Shown one piece after another: positions 42,984 to 52,006 of a stretch of DNA of 64,000 nt. Location of the stretch: positions 1,736,001 to 1,800,000 of the forward strand of contig NZ_CP011253.3 in the NCBI RefSeq assembly GCF_000972785.3, written 5' to 3'. The notes under the pieces were generated by a model that had not been told where the DNA came from, made no database searches, and saw nothing but the letters and a program-made list of their open reading frames with translations. Positions within the stretch are counted from its first letter, which is position 1. Each line of letters starts with the position of its first letter. Both the position numbers and the translations under genes were made by a program. This DNA is from Pandoraea oxalativorans. GTDB lineage: Bacteria > Pseudomonadota > Gammaproteobacteria > Burkholderiales > Burkholderiaceae.

Positions 42984-43565
42984 TTACTGCCCCGCGCTGC
43001 TGGCGGTGTTCGGCACCGATGCCGGTGACGGCACGCCCGGCGCGAGCGCCTCGAATACCTGCTCAAGCTGCGAGGCCCCCTGCGCCGACTCGGCGCGCAT
43101 GCGCGGGCCGATAAAGACCGGATCGAGGATCAGAAACAGCAGATTCGGGGTGCGATACATGAAGTCGCGCCTGAAGCGCGTGCCCGTGCCGTCCGGCGTG
43201 AGCGTGTAGCGCACTGCACCCGACGGCCGCCGGTTGACCTCGCCTTCGATGCGCCATTCGAACGGCGGCTTCGCCTCCACGACCTTCCAGTGAAGGATGC
43301 CGTGACGTCCCGCGAGCCGGAATTCTTCCGCCACCTCTTCCCCGACCGTCAGCGGATGATCGGTCACGCCTTGCACGGCGAGCGATGCCGGATGCCATTT
43401 CGGCCAGTTCGCCGGCGTCGTCACGTAGTCGTAGACGGCTTGCGGCGGGGCACGCAGCGTGACCACAGTCACGACATGTGTCTGGCGCTCGAACGGCAGG
43501 GGCAACAAGGACAGCAGGGCGACGATGGCCACTGCCCCGAGCAGAAACAGGAAGACTCGCTTCAT
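42984..43565 (-). CDS. SRPBCC (polyketide cyclase-like) membrane-anchored protein
   Basis: The product is 193 residues from MKRVFLFLLGAVAIVALLSLLPLPF, a single N-terminal anchor or signal. A START-like fold follows (VVTLRAPPQAVYDYVTTPANWPKWHPASLAVQG, then EWRIEGEVNRRPSGAVRYTLTPDGTGTRFRRDFMY). The C-terminal 25 residues are Ala/Pro-rich. The ATG at 43565 lies 10 nt after the gcvR-like stop; a start at 43607 would overlap that gene. The ligand is unknown. Confidence 0.82.
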   Translation of the reverse strand: MKRVFLFLLGAVAIVALLSLLPLPFERQTHVVTVVTLRAPPQAVYDYVTTPANWPKWHPASLAVQGVTDHPLTVGEEVAEEFRLAGRHGILHWKVVEAKPPFEWRIEGEVNRRPSGAVRYTLTPDGTGTRFRRDFMYRTPNLLFLILDPVFIGPRMRAESAQGASQLEQVFEALAPGVPSPASVPNTASSAGQ

Positions 43566-43575
43566 CGGCACGCGC

Positions 43576-44106
43576 TCACGCACCGGGAGGCGAATCGAGT
43601 TCGACATCGACCATCAGGTCGTCGGCAAGGCTTTCCAGCACCTCGCGCAATGCGTCGGTACTCACGCTCGCGGGCACATGCAGGCGCGCCGTCGCACGAA
43701 ACAGCGTGCCGCCCGACATCGAGCCCTCGACACACTCGGTGGCGAGTTCGTCGATGGAAATGCCGCGCGTGAACAGCACGTGCGAGATTTCCTTGACGAT
43801 ACCGGGATGGTCCTGTCCGACCAGATCGAGCTGAAGTGCCCGCGCGCCCGGATCGGCGGCGGCGCTTTGTGCGGGGGTGACGGAGATTTGCAGGCCGTGC
43901 GTCTGGAGTGCGTGCAGCGCTTGGGTAAGCGCTTCGGTGTGCTCGTCGGGAACCTGAAGATGGACGATGCCGGCGAACTGGCCGGCAAGATTGGCGAGGC
44001 GACTTTCCAGCCAGTTGGCACCGGCGGCGGTGGCGCGATCGGCGATCGCATTGACCAGACCCGGGCGATCCGGACCGATCACGTTGAGAATCAGGGACGT
44101 CGTCAT
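43576..44106 (-). CDS. Tandem ACT-domain protein, GcvR-like
   Basis: The product is 176 residues from ATG 44106, which has a GGAG site 7 nt upstream. Two ACT domains are visible: SLILNVIGPDRPGLVNAIADRATAAGANWLESRLANLAGQFAGIVHLQV (~4-80) and LQLDLVGQDHPGIVKEISHVLFTRGISIDELATECVE (~92-170). This architecture is that of GcvR, the accessory repressor of glycine cleavage in E. coli. It is co-directional with the SRPBCC gene. Confidence 0.88.
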   Translation of the reverse strand: MTTSLILNVIGPDRPGLVNAIADRATAAGANWLESRLANLAGQFAGIVHLQVPDEHTEALTQALHALQTHGLQISVTPAQSAAADPGARALQLDLVGQDHPGIVKEISHVLFTRGISIDELATECVEGSMSGGTLFRATARLHVPASVSTDALREVLESLADDLMVDVELDSPPGA

Positions 44107-44356
44107 CACAGGCTCCATCGACACTGAGGGGCAAGAGGCGGCGCATGCCGCGCACGCATGATTCGGGATGAACGGGTCACTCAAGGTGAGCCGACCGATA
44201 CGTTGTGCGCAGCAGGCTCAAGTGTAGTGCAATCGCGGGGTGCGCCGCTACGGCGGGCAATGCCGGATACCCGGCCATCGTCGCGGAGGCTCATGCGACG
44301 GTGGCTGAAGGGCGCTGGCGGGCGTCCCTGATGGATGACGACGACGAATCAAGGCA

Positions 44357-45019
44357 TCAGGGACGATCCGCGGCCATCGCCAGCAGGGCCACGACGGTGG
44401 CGTCGTCCGTCTGCGCAAAGTCGCTGTACGCCACGCTGACCGCATAGAACGGCTGCGGCGTTTCCAGACAGACGACCGCGTCGGCCAGTGCGCTCAGGCG
44501 CGCGATGGCGTCGCGCGCGCCGACCGGCGCACACGCCACGAGCGGCGTCGCGCCAAGCCGTCGCATCGCGCGCAACGCGGCCGTCATCGTGGCGCCCGTT
44601 GCAATGCCGTCGTCGACGATGACCACGGGGTGTCCCGTGACGTGCGGTGCGCCGCGTCCGGGCGTATAGGCCTGACGCCGCTGCTGAATCAGCGCCCGCT
44701 GACGGGCGCTCTCATGCGAGAGATACGTGCCGGTTGCGCCGAGCGAAAGCGCATGGTCGGCAAGAAAGATGCCGCCGAATTCGTCGACTGCGCCGACAGC
44801 GAGTTCGGCCTGATGGGGCGCTCGCAGCTTGTGCGCGAGCAACACGTCGAGCGTGCCGTTCAACTGGCGCGCGATCGGCATGGCGACCGGCACACCGCCT
44901 CGCGGGATAGCGAGCACGAGGGGAGGTGCACAGCGCGACAGCAACGCGTTCGTGGCGAGCACTTCGGCCAGCGCATTGCCTGCGGCGGCACGATCGAGAA
45001 ACGAGGCTACGGCAGACAT
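44357..45019 (-). CDS. Phosphoribosyltransferase-domain protein
   Basis: The product is 220 residues. The PRPP-binding motif is VVIVDDGIATGATMTAALRAMRRLGA (~130-155). The N-terminal part PPLVLAIPRGGVPVAMPIARQLNGTLDVLLAHKLRAPHQAELAVGAVDEFGG is typical of a stand-alone type I PRT group often found near dienelactone hydrolase-like genes. The start at 45019 (MSAVASFLDRAAAG) is preferred; 45062 is the alternative. The substrate base is unknown. Confidence 0.86.
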   Translation of the reverse strand: MSAVASFLDRAAAGNALAEVLATNALLSRCAPPLVLAIPRGGVPVAMPIARQLNGTLDVLLAHKLRAPHQAELAVGAVDEFGGIFLADHALSLGATGTYLSHESARQRALIQQRRQAYTPGRGAPHVTGHPVVIVDDGIATGATMTAALRAMRRLGATPLVACAPVGARDAIARLSALADAVVCLETPQPFYAVSVAYSDFAQTDDATVVALLAMAADRP

Positions 45020-45144
45020 GGCAGGGGCGCGGGGCGAGCCCGATAGCGACGAGAATCTTCCCATCGTAACGCCGTGGGCTGATGCTCGTTTGCATCGGAC
45101 GCGTTTCAGACGTGCTTGTATTCGCTTGTCCTTGTGCCGACGTC

Positions 45145-45906
45145 TTAACGTGCGAGCAGTTCGGGGACCGTGCCGACGAGCAACGTCACGCCGGAGCAGG
45201 CCAGCAGCGCCAGCACCATGCGCCGGAACATGTGATCGGAGAGGAACTTGTAAGCCCACGCGCCCGCGAGTGTCGGCAGGATCATCGACGGCACGGCAAT
45301 CGCGAACACATGCAGTGTCTGCGCCGTGATCACGCCATGCACGGCGTACAGCGTGATGGTGAGCGTGTGCATGACGATGAAGAAGATCTGCATGACGGCG
45401 CGCTGCATGTCCTTGTCCCATCCGCGCAACGTGCACCAGAGCGTCGGCACCACGCCGACGAGCCCGCCAATGCCGCCCATCACCCCGCCGATGAAACCGA
45501 CAACGCCGTCGGCCGCGCGGCCGCCGTGTGCAATGCGTGGCAGGTGCGCCGCGAGCAACAGGATCGAACAATAGACGACGAGGATAGCCCCGATACTCGC
45601 CCGAAACCACACCGGATCGAGGTAACGCAGAATCCACACGCCGACCGGCACGCCCACCAGTCCGCACAACACGAACGGCGCGAGACGCGCCAGCGGCACG
45701 GCCCGACGCACCGTCCGCAACGCGAGGATCTGGCCGACGAGCGAACAGAAGGCGGCAAGCGGACCTGCGAGCGTGGGCGGCAGTGACCACGCCCAGAACG
45801 ACAGGGCGACCAGACTGAACGCAAAGCCGGACAAGCCTTGGACAAAGCCGCCGATACAGGCGCCGACGATGAGCGGGAGGAGGGGAAGCAGTGGATCGGC
45901 GGTCAT
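45145..45906 (-). CDS. TSUP-family (TauE/SafE) anion transporter
   Basis: The product is 253 residues with about eight hydrophobic helices. The two-repeat layout of TauE/SafE permeases is seen in IVGACIGGFVQGLSGFAFSLVALSFWAW and in VVGFIGGVMGGIGGLVGVVPTLWCTLRGWDKDMQRAVMQIFFI. Relatives export sulfite, sulfoacetate or other organic anions. It ends 125 nt before the PRT gene on the same strand. Confidence 0.9.
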   Translation of the reverse strand: MTADPLLPLLPLIVGACIGGFVQGLSGFAFSLVALSFWAWSLPPTLAGPLAAFCSLVGQILALRTVRRAVPLARLAPFVLCGLVGVPVGVWILRYLDPVWFRASIGAILVVYCSILLLAAHLPRIAHGGRAADGVVGFIGGVMGGIGGLVGVVPTLWCTLRGWDKDMQRAVMQIFFIVMHTLTITLYAVHGVITAQTLHVFAIAVPSMILPTLAGAWAYKFLSDHMFRRMVLALLACSGVTLLVGTVPELLAR

Positions 45907-46025
45907 GTTTTTTGTTTTCCGCCGACATTATGCTGCGATCCCATGCGCAGATGCACGGGATCGTGGCGTGCGTGAGGCGCTGCGCTATGCGCCGTTCGGA
46001 CCGTCGTACGCGTCGTACGCGTCGT

Positions 46026-46724
46026 TCAGGCGTGACGGCTGGCCTGCCGGTGCTGCCAGCCCATGACGAAGAGCGAGCCGACGGCGATACCGAGGGCAGC
46101 CCCGGCGAGCGCGTCGCTCGTCCAGTGATAGGCGGCGGCGAGTTGCCCGAAGGCCGTCAGTGCGATGGCGATGGCGCACGGCACGCGAAGCACTTGATGA
46201 CGCAGCGCGAGCACGGTGGTGAACGCAAGCATCACGGTAAGGTGGCCAGAGGGGAACGACGCGAAGGCCGCGCTGCCGCCGCCGAAGAACCGGAACTCGA
46301 AAACGCCGTCGCGCAAATACGACGGATTCTCGTGGATCCACGTGGCGGGCCAGGTGCGTCCGAAGACGAATTTCAGCGCTTGCTTGGCCAGGCTGCCAAC
46401 GCCGACAGCGCCTGCTGCGAGCCACAACGTCACCGCCCACGACGGCAGCTTGCGGCGGAAGAACAACACCGCGCCGACGATCAGGAACGTTGGCCATGCC
46501 GCCACGAACAACGGCGCGGGCAACTCTGCGATGTGCTGAATCCAGCGAGTGCCTTGCGTGTGTGCATGTGCGAAGTCGACGACAGGCCGGTCGATCCAGG
46601 GAATCGCGACGAGGGCGAGCAGCAGGCAGGCCAGCGCGCAGAACCATGCAGTGCGCAGACAGGGAGTCGAAGTGGCGGCGGCGGGCGGGTTGGCGGGGGC
46701 GGCGTTCGGCGAGAGTTCAGTCAT
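46026..46724 (-). CDS. PAP2-family membrane phosphatase
   Basis: The product is 232 residues from MTELSPNAAPA. Five to six helices carry the acid phosphatase triad: KFVFGRTWP, FASFPSGHLTVML, and AYHWTSDALAGAALG with the catalytic His. Such enzymes dephosphorylate undecaprenyl pyrophosphate, phosphatidate or lipid A precursors at the outer face of the inner membrane. ATG 46724 is chosen over 46778. Confidence 0.88.
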   Translation of the reverse strand: MTELSPNAAPANPPAAATSTPCLRTAWFCALACLLLALVAIPWIDRPVVDFAHAHTQGTRWIQHIAELPAPLFVAAWPTFLIVGAVLFFRRKLPSWAVTLWLAAGAVGVGSLAKQALKFVFGRTWPATWIHENPSYLRDGVFEFRFFGGGSAAFASFPSGHLTVMLAFTTVLALRHQVLRVPCAIAIALTAFGQLAAAYHWTSDALAGAALGIAVGSLFVMGWQHRQASRHA

Positions 46725-47225
46725 GACGCGAATTCGGAGAAGAGGAGGCAACCGCCGGAAGTCGGGAGCAAGCGGCACCTGGCGACGTTCAGCTAGATCG
46801 CGTCATGGTAGTCGCCTTTGCTGTCCCGCAGACGAGCTCGTCCCAAAAGCGGGGTATTCACGCGGCGTTGAGCCGCGTTCGGTACGCGAACCCGCCGACG
46901 TACGTCATCGAAGGCCGTTGGCGTTGCCGACCCATGCGTCGCCCGTCTGCCGGGAGGGCGCGATGGCGAGGCCCCGCCCCCGGAGCTTGCCCGGAAGCGA
47001 TGGCGGATTGATGACGATCAGTATGCTGGCGTTGCAACCGTGACATGCTCCGATCTCTTGCGAATCAAAGATTTTTTTGCGGCGAACCGGGGCAACGTCC
47101 TACAATCGTCCCCTACGCAATTGTCGGATATCGTCGGCGGCCAATGGCTCGCCCGCATGACAATGCCGCGAGAAAGACAGGCCGTTCTGGCGCATCTCGG
47201 CCACTGTCTGAGTACGGTCTGAGGT
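46725..47225 (+). other. Gap before the Mrr-like gene
   Basis: No solid gene is seen in these 501 nt. A TTGCGG and TACAAT pair with 18-nt spacing near 47072-47105 could be the promoter of the following gene. A 60-codon GTG-initiated frame (47040-47222) ending 3 nt before the next ATG overlaps that promoter, so I do not call it. Confidence 0.4.
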
Positions 47226-48902
47226 ATGGCAGTCAATTCGCTCGTCAAAACAAAATCAAAATTGCATGCGGGGGCAGTAGTGAATCGGGGATTCGAGAGC
47301 ATCATCGATCGGCTGGCGCGCGAGTTCTGGCGCGCAGCACACACGCGCGAGCAGCAGCACGCACAATCGCAGTCGCGCTCGCTGGCGGAAGTCCGCGCGC
47401 TGGATCAGGCGCAACGCGCCTGGGAAGAGGCACCGGCCGCCGACCCGGTGGCGAGCGAGCGCCTGCGGCTGGCATGGCGACAGGCGGAAGCCGCCGCCCA
47501 GGGCGCACGCGCGAAGTTCGAAATGGCGCGACTGGCGCGTCTGCTCTCCGACGGGCTCACCCGCGACCTGCGCATTCCTCCGGCCGATCTGCGCGCGCGC
47601 AACACGCCCCCCGTGCTCGATACGCGACATTTGCCGAAGATTCTGGCGAAGCCCGAGTGGGAGACGTTCGCACCGGAAAAGCCGGGGCGACTGGCGCTGG
47701 CGATGCCCGGTGCGTCCGGACGCTACGAGCAGGCCGTCGCCAAGGCGCGCAGCGAGTTCGTCCACGCGGAGCGCGAATACGAAGCGTCGAAGATTCGCCG
47801 GACCCAGGGGTCGATGATCCTTCAGATCGCGCAGCAAAAGGCGACGGAAGCCGCGCGCGCCGAGAGCGCCCGTCAAAACGCGGCCGTGGCCGATTTCGAA
47901 GGCGCACTCCTGCGCGGCGAGGCCGCTGCCGTGACGGGGTACGCGCGCATCGTGCTCAGCCGCAGTCCGTATCCGGAAGCGTTCCAGCAAACGCTCGCTG
48001 CGCATTACGTCGAGAACCTCAAGCTGCTGGCCATCGGGTACGACGTGCCGACGCTCGACGCTGCCGTGCCGACGGCGCTCGACTATCACTACAACGCGGC
48101 GGAAGACGCCATACAAGGGGCGACCGTCGGTGACGCCGTCCGCGCGCAGGCCTATGCCGGTGCGCTGCAACAGATCGTATTGCGTTCGCTGCACGAGTTG
48201 TTCGCCGCCGATCCGCTCAGACACGTGAATGCGGTTGTCCTCAATCTGTACGCCAGTGACGGCGACGCGCGCATCTGCCTCGCGAGCGTGCACGCAGCGC
48301 GCGCCGATTTCGCGGCGCTCGTGCTGACCGAAGGCGACGCCGCCACGCATCTGGCGGCGCTCGGCGCACGCGTGTGGGCGCGACCCGACGCGCTGCAAGC
48401 GGTAACGCCGGTGGCAGGTGTGGATATGACACAGGTCGTCACCGATGCCGATGTGGCCGTCGACCGCCGTTTCAATCTGATGACGCTCAGCGACAAGGAC
48501 TTCACGCAGGTGATGTTCCATCTGCTGCGTTCACATGGTTTCGAAGGCCCTCCGCTGGTGCCTGGCGAAAAGGGAGGCATGCTGATGTGCCGCGCCTGGG
48601 ACCCGCATCCGATTTTCGGTGGCGATGTCGTCGTCCACATCTTCCGCGAGATGGATCGCAGCGCACGGCTGGAACTGACGGCGGCGCGTGCGATGCTCTC
48701 CGAGATGCAACAGATCGGTGCCGCACGCGGCATGCTGATCACGACCGGCGAGTTCGACGACGGCGTGGAGGAGTTCGCGCGCGACCGACGCATCGAACTG
48801 CTCTCCGGACATCATCTCGTCTTCCTGCTCAAGGAAAATGCCGGAGTCGACGCCAGTGTCGTCGTGCCGGAAACCGTGGATGCGACTGCGGCGCCGTTCT
48901 GA
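47226..48902 (+). CDS. Coiled-coil protein with degenerate Mrr/restriction-endonuclease-like C-terminus
   Basis: The product is 558 residues. Residues ~15-215 are strongly helical and charged (RAAHTREQQHAQSQSRSLAEV, EREYEASKIRRTQGSMILQIAQQKATEAARAESARQ). The middle (~230-400) is a separate alpha/beta region. Residues ~415-545 resemble the Mrr fold used by restriction system proteins: DKDFTQVMFHLLRSHGFEGPPL, then DVVVHIFREMDRSARLE, RGMLITTGEFDDGVEEFARDRRIELLSGHHLVFLLKE. The usual D...(Q/E)-x-K metal site is not intact; the QAK position reads HIF. It may therefore bind DNA or act as a sensor rather than cut. No methylase or NTPase partner is adjacent. Confidence 0.65.
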   Translation: MAVNSLVKTKSKLHAGAVVNRGFESIIDRLAREFWRAAHTREQQHAQSQSRSLAEVRALDQAQRAWEEAPAADPVASERLRLAWRQAEAAAQGARAKFEMARLARLLSDGLTRDLRIPPADLRARNTPPVLDTRHLPKILAKPEWETFAPEKPGRLALAMPGASGRYEQAVAKARSEFVHAEREYEASKIRRTQGSMILQIAQQKATEAARAESARQNAAVADFEGALLRGEAAAVTGYARIVLSRSPYPEAFQQTLAAHYVENLKLLAIGYDVPTLDAAVPTALDYHYNAAEDAIQGATVGDAVRAQAYAGALQQIVLRSLHELFAADPLRHVNAVVLNLYASDGDARICLASVHAARADFAALVLTEGDAATHLAALGARVWARPDALQAVTPVAGVDMTQVVTDADVAVDRRFNLMTLSDKDFTQVMFHLLRSHGFEGPPLVPGEKGGMLMCRAWDPHPIFGGDVVVHIFREMDRSARLELTAARAMLSEMQQIGAARGMLITTGEFDDGVEEFARDRRIELLSGHHLVFLLKENAGVDASVVVPETVDATAAPF

Positions 48903-48995
48903 CGCGCGCGGGATGTGAGGACCGTGGGAGACGGCCTGCTATAGTGGCTCGGTGGCTCGACCTGACCCCACGTCATTCACATCCCGGAGGATCAT

Positions 48996-49523
48996 ATGTC
49001 CCGACGTATGGAATGCAAGGCAAGCCCCGCAACCACAGCGGGCCTGAAACGATGGGCCGGTGTCGGCGCAGCGAGCGTCGCACTGGCGATGGCCGCGGGT
49101 ATGCCGACCGCGGCGCATGCGCAACTCGATTTGCTGAAGAACGCCGTCGGCGGCGGTAATTCGGGCGGCGGCGATAGCGGTGGTCTGGCGAGCAGCCTCG
49201 GCGGCCTGGCGTCGGGCGGGAGCGGATCGCTCACGTCGAGCAGCATCGGCAATGCGACCGGTATCCTCCAGTTCTGCATCAAGAACAGCTATCTCGGCGG
49301 TGCGAATCTGAATTCTGCGACGGACGTGAAGGACAAGCTGCTCGGCAAGATCGGCACGCAGTCCGGCTCACCGGCCGCCAGCCCCGGCTATCTCGACGGC
49401 GCGAAGGGACTGCTGTCGTCACCGGACGGCAAGACCGTCGATCTGAACGGCGGCGGCCTCAAGGAACAGCTCACCCGCAAGGTCTGCGACAAGGTGCTCG
49501 ATCAGGCCAAGTCGTTCCTTTGA
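48996..49523 (+). CDS. DUF2501 (YjjA-like) secreted protein
   Basis: The product is 175 residues with a signal peptide ending AAHA before QLDLLKNAVGG. A Gly/Ser-rich segment (~48-85) follows. The conserved C-terminal part is NATGILQFCIKNSYLGGANLNSATDVKDKLLGKIG ... GGGLKEQLTRKVCDKVLDQAKSFL, with two cysteines. It is a periplasmic family of unknown function. Confidence 0.86.
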   Translation: MSRRMECKASPATTAGLKRWAGVGAASVALAMAAGMPTAAHAQLDLLKNAVGGGNSGGGDSGGLASSLGGLASGGSGSLTSSSIGNATGILQFCIKNSYLGGANLNSATDVKDKLLGKIGTQSGSPAASPGYLDGAKGLLSSPDGKTVDLNGGGLKEQLTRKVCDKVLDQAKSFL

Positions 49524-49551
49524 CCGTTCCTCCGACTGCGCGGTCCTGATG

Positions 49552-49581
49552 CCTGACGGGCGGCGAGTGCCTTCCGTCAGG
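49552..49581 (+). terminator. Terminator after the DUF2501 gene
   Basis: CCTGACGG (49552-49559) and CCGTCAGG (49574-49581) form an 8-bp stem. TTGCTTTT follows. Confidence 0.65.
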
Positions 49582-49702
49582 TTGCTTTTCGACACTCAGG
49601 CGTGGCATCAAAAAAATCATCGATATTGGGTCTTGGCCCAGAGCCACGCGTGGACGTACGCTTAGCGTCATACCAACCCCACCGCCATGTCCGGAGTCAT
49701 CG

Positions 49703-50347
49703 ATGTATCAGCCTGCCGCCTTCACCGAAGATCGCCCCGAAGTCCTGCACGATCTCATTCGTACGCATCCGCTCGGACTGCTCGTGAGCGCCGGAGCGCA
49801 GGGGCTGATCGCCGATTCGATTCCGTTTCTGATGTACGCCGACGAAGGTGAGTTCGGGACCCTGCGCGGGCATCTGGCACGCGCCAATCCGCATGGACCG
49901 GCGTTGCGCGATGTGGACGATTGCCTGGTCGCGTTCACGGGGCCGCAGGGATACATCACGCCGTCGTGGTACGCCGCCAAGGCTGAGCACGGCAAGGTCG
50001 TGCCGACGTGGAACTACGCGGCCGTGCAGGTGTGGGGCAAGCCGCGCGTGATCGACGACGCGGCCTGGCTGCGGCGTCTGGTGGCCGACCTGACGAACTC
50101 GCAGGAGTTGCGCCTGCCCGCGCCGTGGGCGGTCGAAGATGCGCTGGCGGACTTCATCGACGGCATGCTGCGTGCCATTGTGGGTGTGGAGATTCCGATT
50201 CGTCGCATCGAAGGCAAATTCAAGATGTCGCAGAACCGCGCGATGCCCGACCGCGTCGGCGTGGTGAACGGGCTGCGTGCGTTGGGGGCGGACAGCGAGG
50301 CATTGGCGGCGCTCGTCGCGCAGCGTGGCGACGTGCCCGACGCCTGA
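49703..50347 (+). CDS. PaiB-family FMN-binding protein
   Basis: The product is 214 residues. The PaiB family opening MYQPAAFTEDRPEVLHDLIRTHPLGLLVS and the middle FTGPQGYITPSWYAAKAEHGKVVPTWNYAAVQVWGKPRVI are clear. IEGKFKMSQNRAMPDRVGVVNGL marks the C-terminus. B. subtilis PaiB affects sporulation and protease genes, but most homologs are uncharacterised FMN-binding split barrels. Confidence 0.92.
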   Translation: MYQPAAFTEDRPEVLHDLIRTHPLGLLVSAGAQGLIADSIPFLMYADEGEFGTLRGHLARANPHGPALRDVDDCLVAFTGPQGYITPSWYAAKAEHGKVVPTWNYAAVQVWGKPRVIDDAAWLRRLVADLTNSQELRLPAPWAVEDALADFIDGMLRAIVGVEIPIRRIEGKFKMSQNRAMPDRVGVVNGLRALGADSEALAALVAQRGDVPDA

Positions 50348-50474
50348 GCGGGGCGCACGGCGGCGCGCTCGCGTCGCTGACGTTGGTAACGAAACGAAAC
50401 AATTCTGCGCGGCACGGATGGGCTTTGTGCAGACATCCCCGCATACAATGCGGCAACCCAACCCGGATGCCGCA

Positions 50475-50633
50475 ATGAAGACGCTGCTTCTCATGCTCGC
50501 GTTGATGCTCTGCCTGCTCTTTCTCGAGCAGGCCTGGATGCCGAGCGCGCAGGCGGACGAGTGTGACAATCTCGGCCCCGCGCAGACATTGCAATGCGCC
50601 GCTTACGGCGCGGGGAGCGTCGTCCCCGAATAG
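50475..50633 (+). CDS. Small secreted or membrane protein, unknown
   Basis: The 52-residue protein opens MKTLLLMLALMLCLLFLEQAWMPSAQA, a signal or anchor segment. A short tail with two cysteines follows (DECDNLGPAQTLQCAAYGAGSVVPE). A TACAAT -10-like hexamer lies about 30 nt before. No strong ribosome site is seen. I recognise no family. Confidence 0.5.
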   Translation: MKTLLLMLALMLCLLFLEQAWMPSAQADECDNLGPAQTLQCAAYGAGSVVPE

Positions 50634-50684
50634 CCGCTCATCCGCTACAATCGCACCCCCTTACGTCTTCCCCAAAGCAGTGCG

Positions 50685-51629
50685 ATGAAGCAGTCTCGAT
50701 GGACGGTTACCGCAGTGCGCGCAAGCCGCTTGCGCGCGATGGCCGGGCAGTTGGCAATCTCTCTTTCCCTTTCTTCCATACTCGCCGTCGGGGCAGTCGC
50801 TGCGGTTGTGGCGTTCCCGAACGCAGCCAAAGCTGCGGCATCGGCCTGCGGCGATCACTACTGGTCGGGCACGGCCCCCGACATCGCCAACAGCGCCATG
50901 ACGCGTGCCGCCCGTGAGGTGTGCTTCAGTGCGTTCGGCGTGATGCACTCGGGCGTGACGCGCACGCCGCTCTGGTCCGCCGAACATCTCACGCGCGCCG
51001 GACTGAGCGACGCCCGTCGGATCTCGCGCGTGAACAACTTCCACGCCGAGTCGCAACTCCCTGCAAGCGAACGCGCCGAGTTGCGCGATTACGTGCGCTC
51101 GGGCTACGACCGTGGGCACATGGCGCCTTCCGCCGACATGCCGGACCCGCAGGCACAGTCCGAAAGTTTTTCGCTGTCGAACATGGTGCCGCAGAACAGC
51201 GAGAACAATCGCTACCTGTGGGCGGGCATCGAGTCGAGTGTGCGCAAGCTCGCGCAGGACCGAGGCGAGTTGTTCGTGATCACCGGGCCGCTTTTCAAGG
51301 GCAAGACGATCACTCAGGTGGGCGACCGGGTGATGGTGCCCACGCAGCTCTTCAAGGTCGTCTACGACCCGAAGCGCAAGCAGGCGGGCGCGTATCTGGT
51401 GGCGAACGAGGCGACGGGCGACTATTCGGTCGTGAGCGTGGCCGAACTCGAAAAGCTCGCTGGCATCGACTTCTTCCCCGGCATGCCCGCGAGCGTCAAG
51501 AGCACGGCGATGTCCCTGCCTAAGCCCAAGGCGGCGGGCGGCGGCAGCAAGCGAAAACGCGAGCAAGACGTGCCGACGTACCGCGAAGTGCAGACGGTGC
51601 TCGACATCTTGCGTACGATCATCCGTTAA
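50685..51629 (+). CDS. DNA/RNA non-specific endonuclease (NUC family)
   Basis: The product is 314 residues with an N-terminal signal or anchor (~20-50). The betabeta-alpha-metal nuclease motif is SGYDRGHMAPSADM with catalytic His145. It is followed by FSLSNMVPQNSENNRYLWAGIE, which holds the metal-binding Asn. Relatives such as Serratia nuclease and periplasmic NucA degrade DNA and RNA. Export suggests a scavenging or defensive role outside the cytoplasm. No immunity-like gene is adjacent. A TACAAT hexamer at about 50645 may be its promoter. Confidence 0.92.
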   Translation: MKQSRWTVTAVRASRLRAMAGQLAISLSLSSILAVGAVAAVVAFPNAAKAAASACGDHYWSGTAPDIANSAMTRAAREVCFSAFGVMHSGVTRTPLWSAEHLTRAGLSDARRISRVNNFHAESQLPASERAELRDYVRSGYDRGHMAPSADMPDPQAQSESFSLSNMVPQNSENNRYLWAGIESSVRKLAQDRGELFVITGPLFKGKTITQVGDRVMVPTQLFKVVYDPKRKQAGAYLVANEATGDYSVVSVAELEKLAGIDFFPGMPASVKSTAMSLPKPKAAGGGSKRKREQDVPTYREVQTVLDILRTIIR

Positions 51630-51724
51630 GCTGCTCTGGCAGCATCCGGGATGTCCCCGAATGTTGCCGGGCGCCGCCGCCCAACCGGTCTTACGACCGA
51701 TTTCCCCCCGATTCAGGAGTCCTC

Positions 51725-52006
51725 ATGACGTCATCGTCTTCCGCCAATGACCGCTTCGCGCCGTTCGCCAACGATGCCGATGCCCTCTCGCTCGGCGAGC
51801 TGAACGTCGAAAACCATACGGATCACGTTGTGATCTTCGGCAATCTGGAGTTGCGCCGCGACGCCGAAGGGTTGCGCCACGCGCGGGCGCTCAAAGCGGT
51901 GCTGGATGCCGTGGTGAACGAGCTTGCCGACGCCGACTTGCCTGCGCATGCCGAAATGCCCGCCGGGACGACCGCGAAAGAAGTCAAAAACCCGTTTGAA
52001 TCCTGA
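51725..52006 (+). CDS. Conserved-looking hypothetical protein, 93 residues
   Basis: This is a soluble 93-residue product with an AGGAG site 6 nt upstream. The core NVENHTDHVVIFGNLELRRDAEGLRHARALKAVLDAVVNELADADLPA suggests two short strands and a long helix. I do not recognise the family. It lies between the nuclease and the small membrane-protein locus. Confidence 0.7.
   Translation: MTSSSSANDRFAPFANDADALSLGELNVENHTDHVVIFGNLELRRDAEGLRHARALKAVLDAVVNELADADLPAHAEMPAGTTAKEVKNPFES

Noticed and set aside
44357..45928. Fusion of a transporter-like part with the phosphoribosyltransferase
   Set aside because: The upstream portion is an out-of-frame reading of the TSUP gene at 45145-45906. The PRT gene is separate.
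47040..47222. 60-codon GTG-initiated ORF directly before the Mrr-like gene
   Set aside because: It has no good ribosome site and overlaps a TTGCGG/TACAAT promoter candidate for the following gene, so most of it may not be transcribed.
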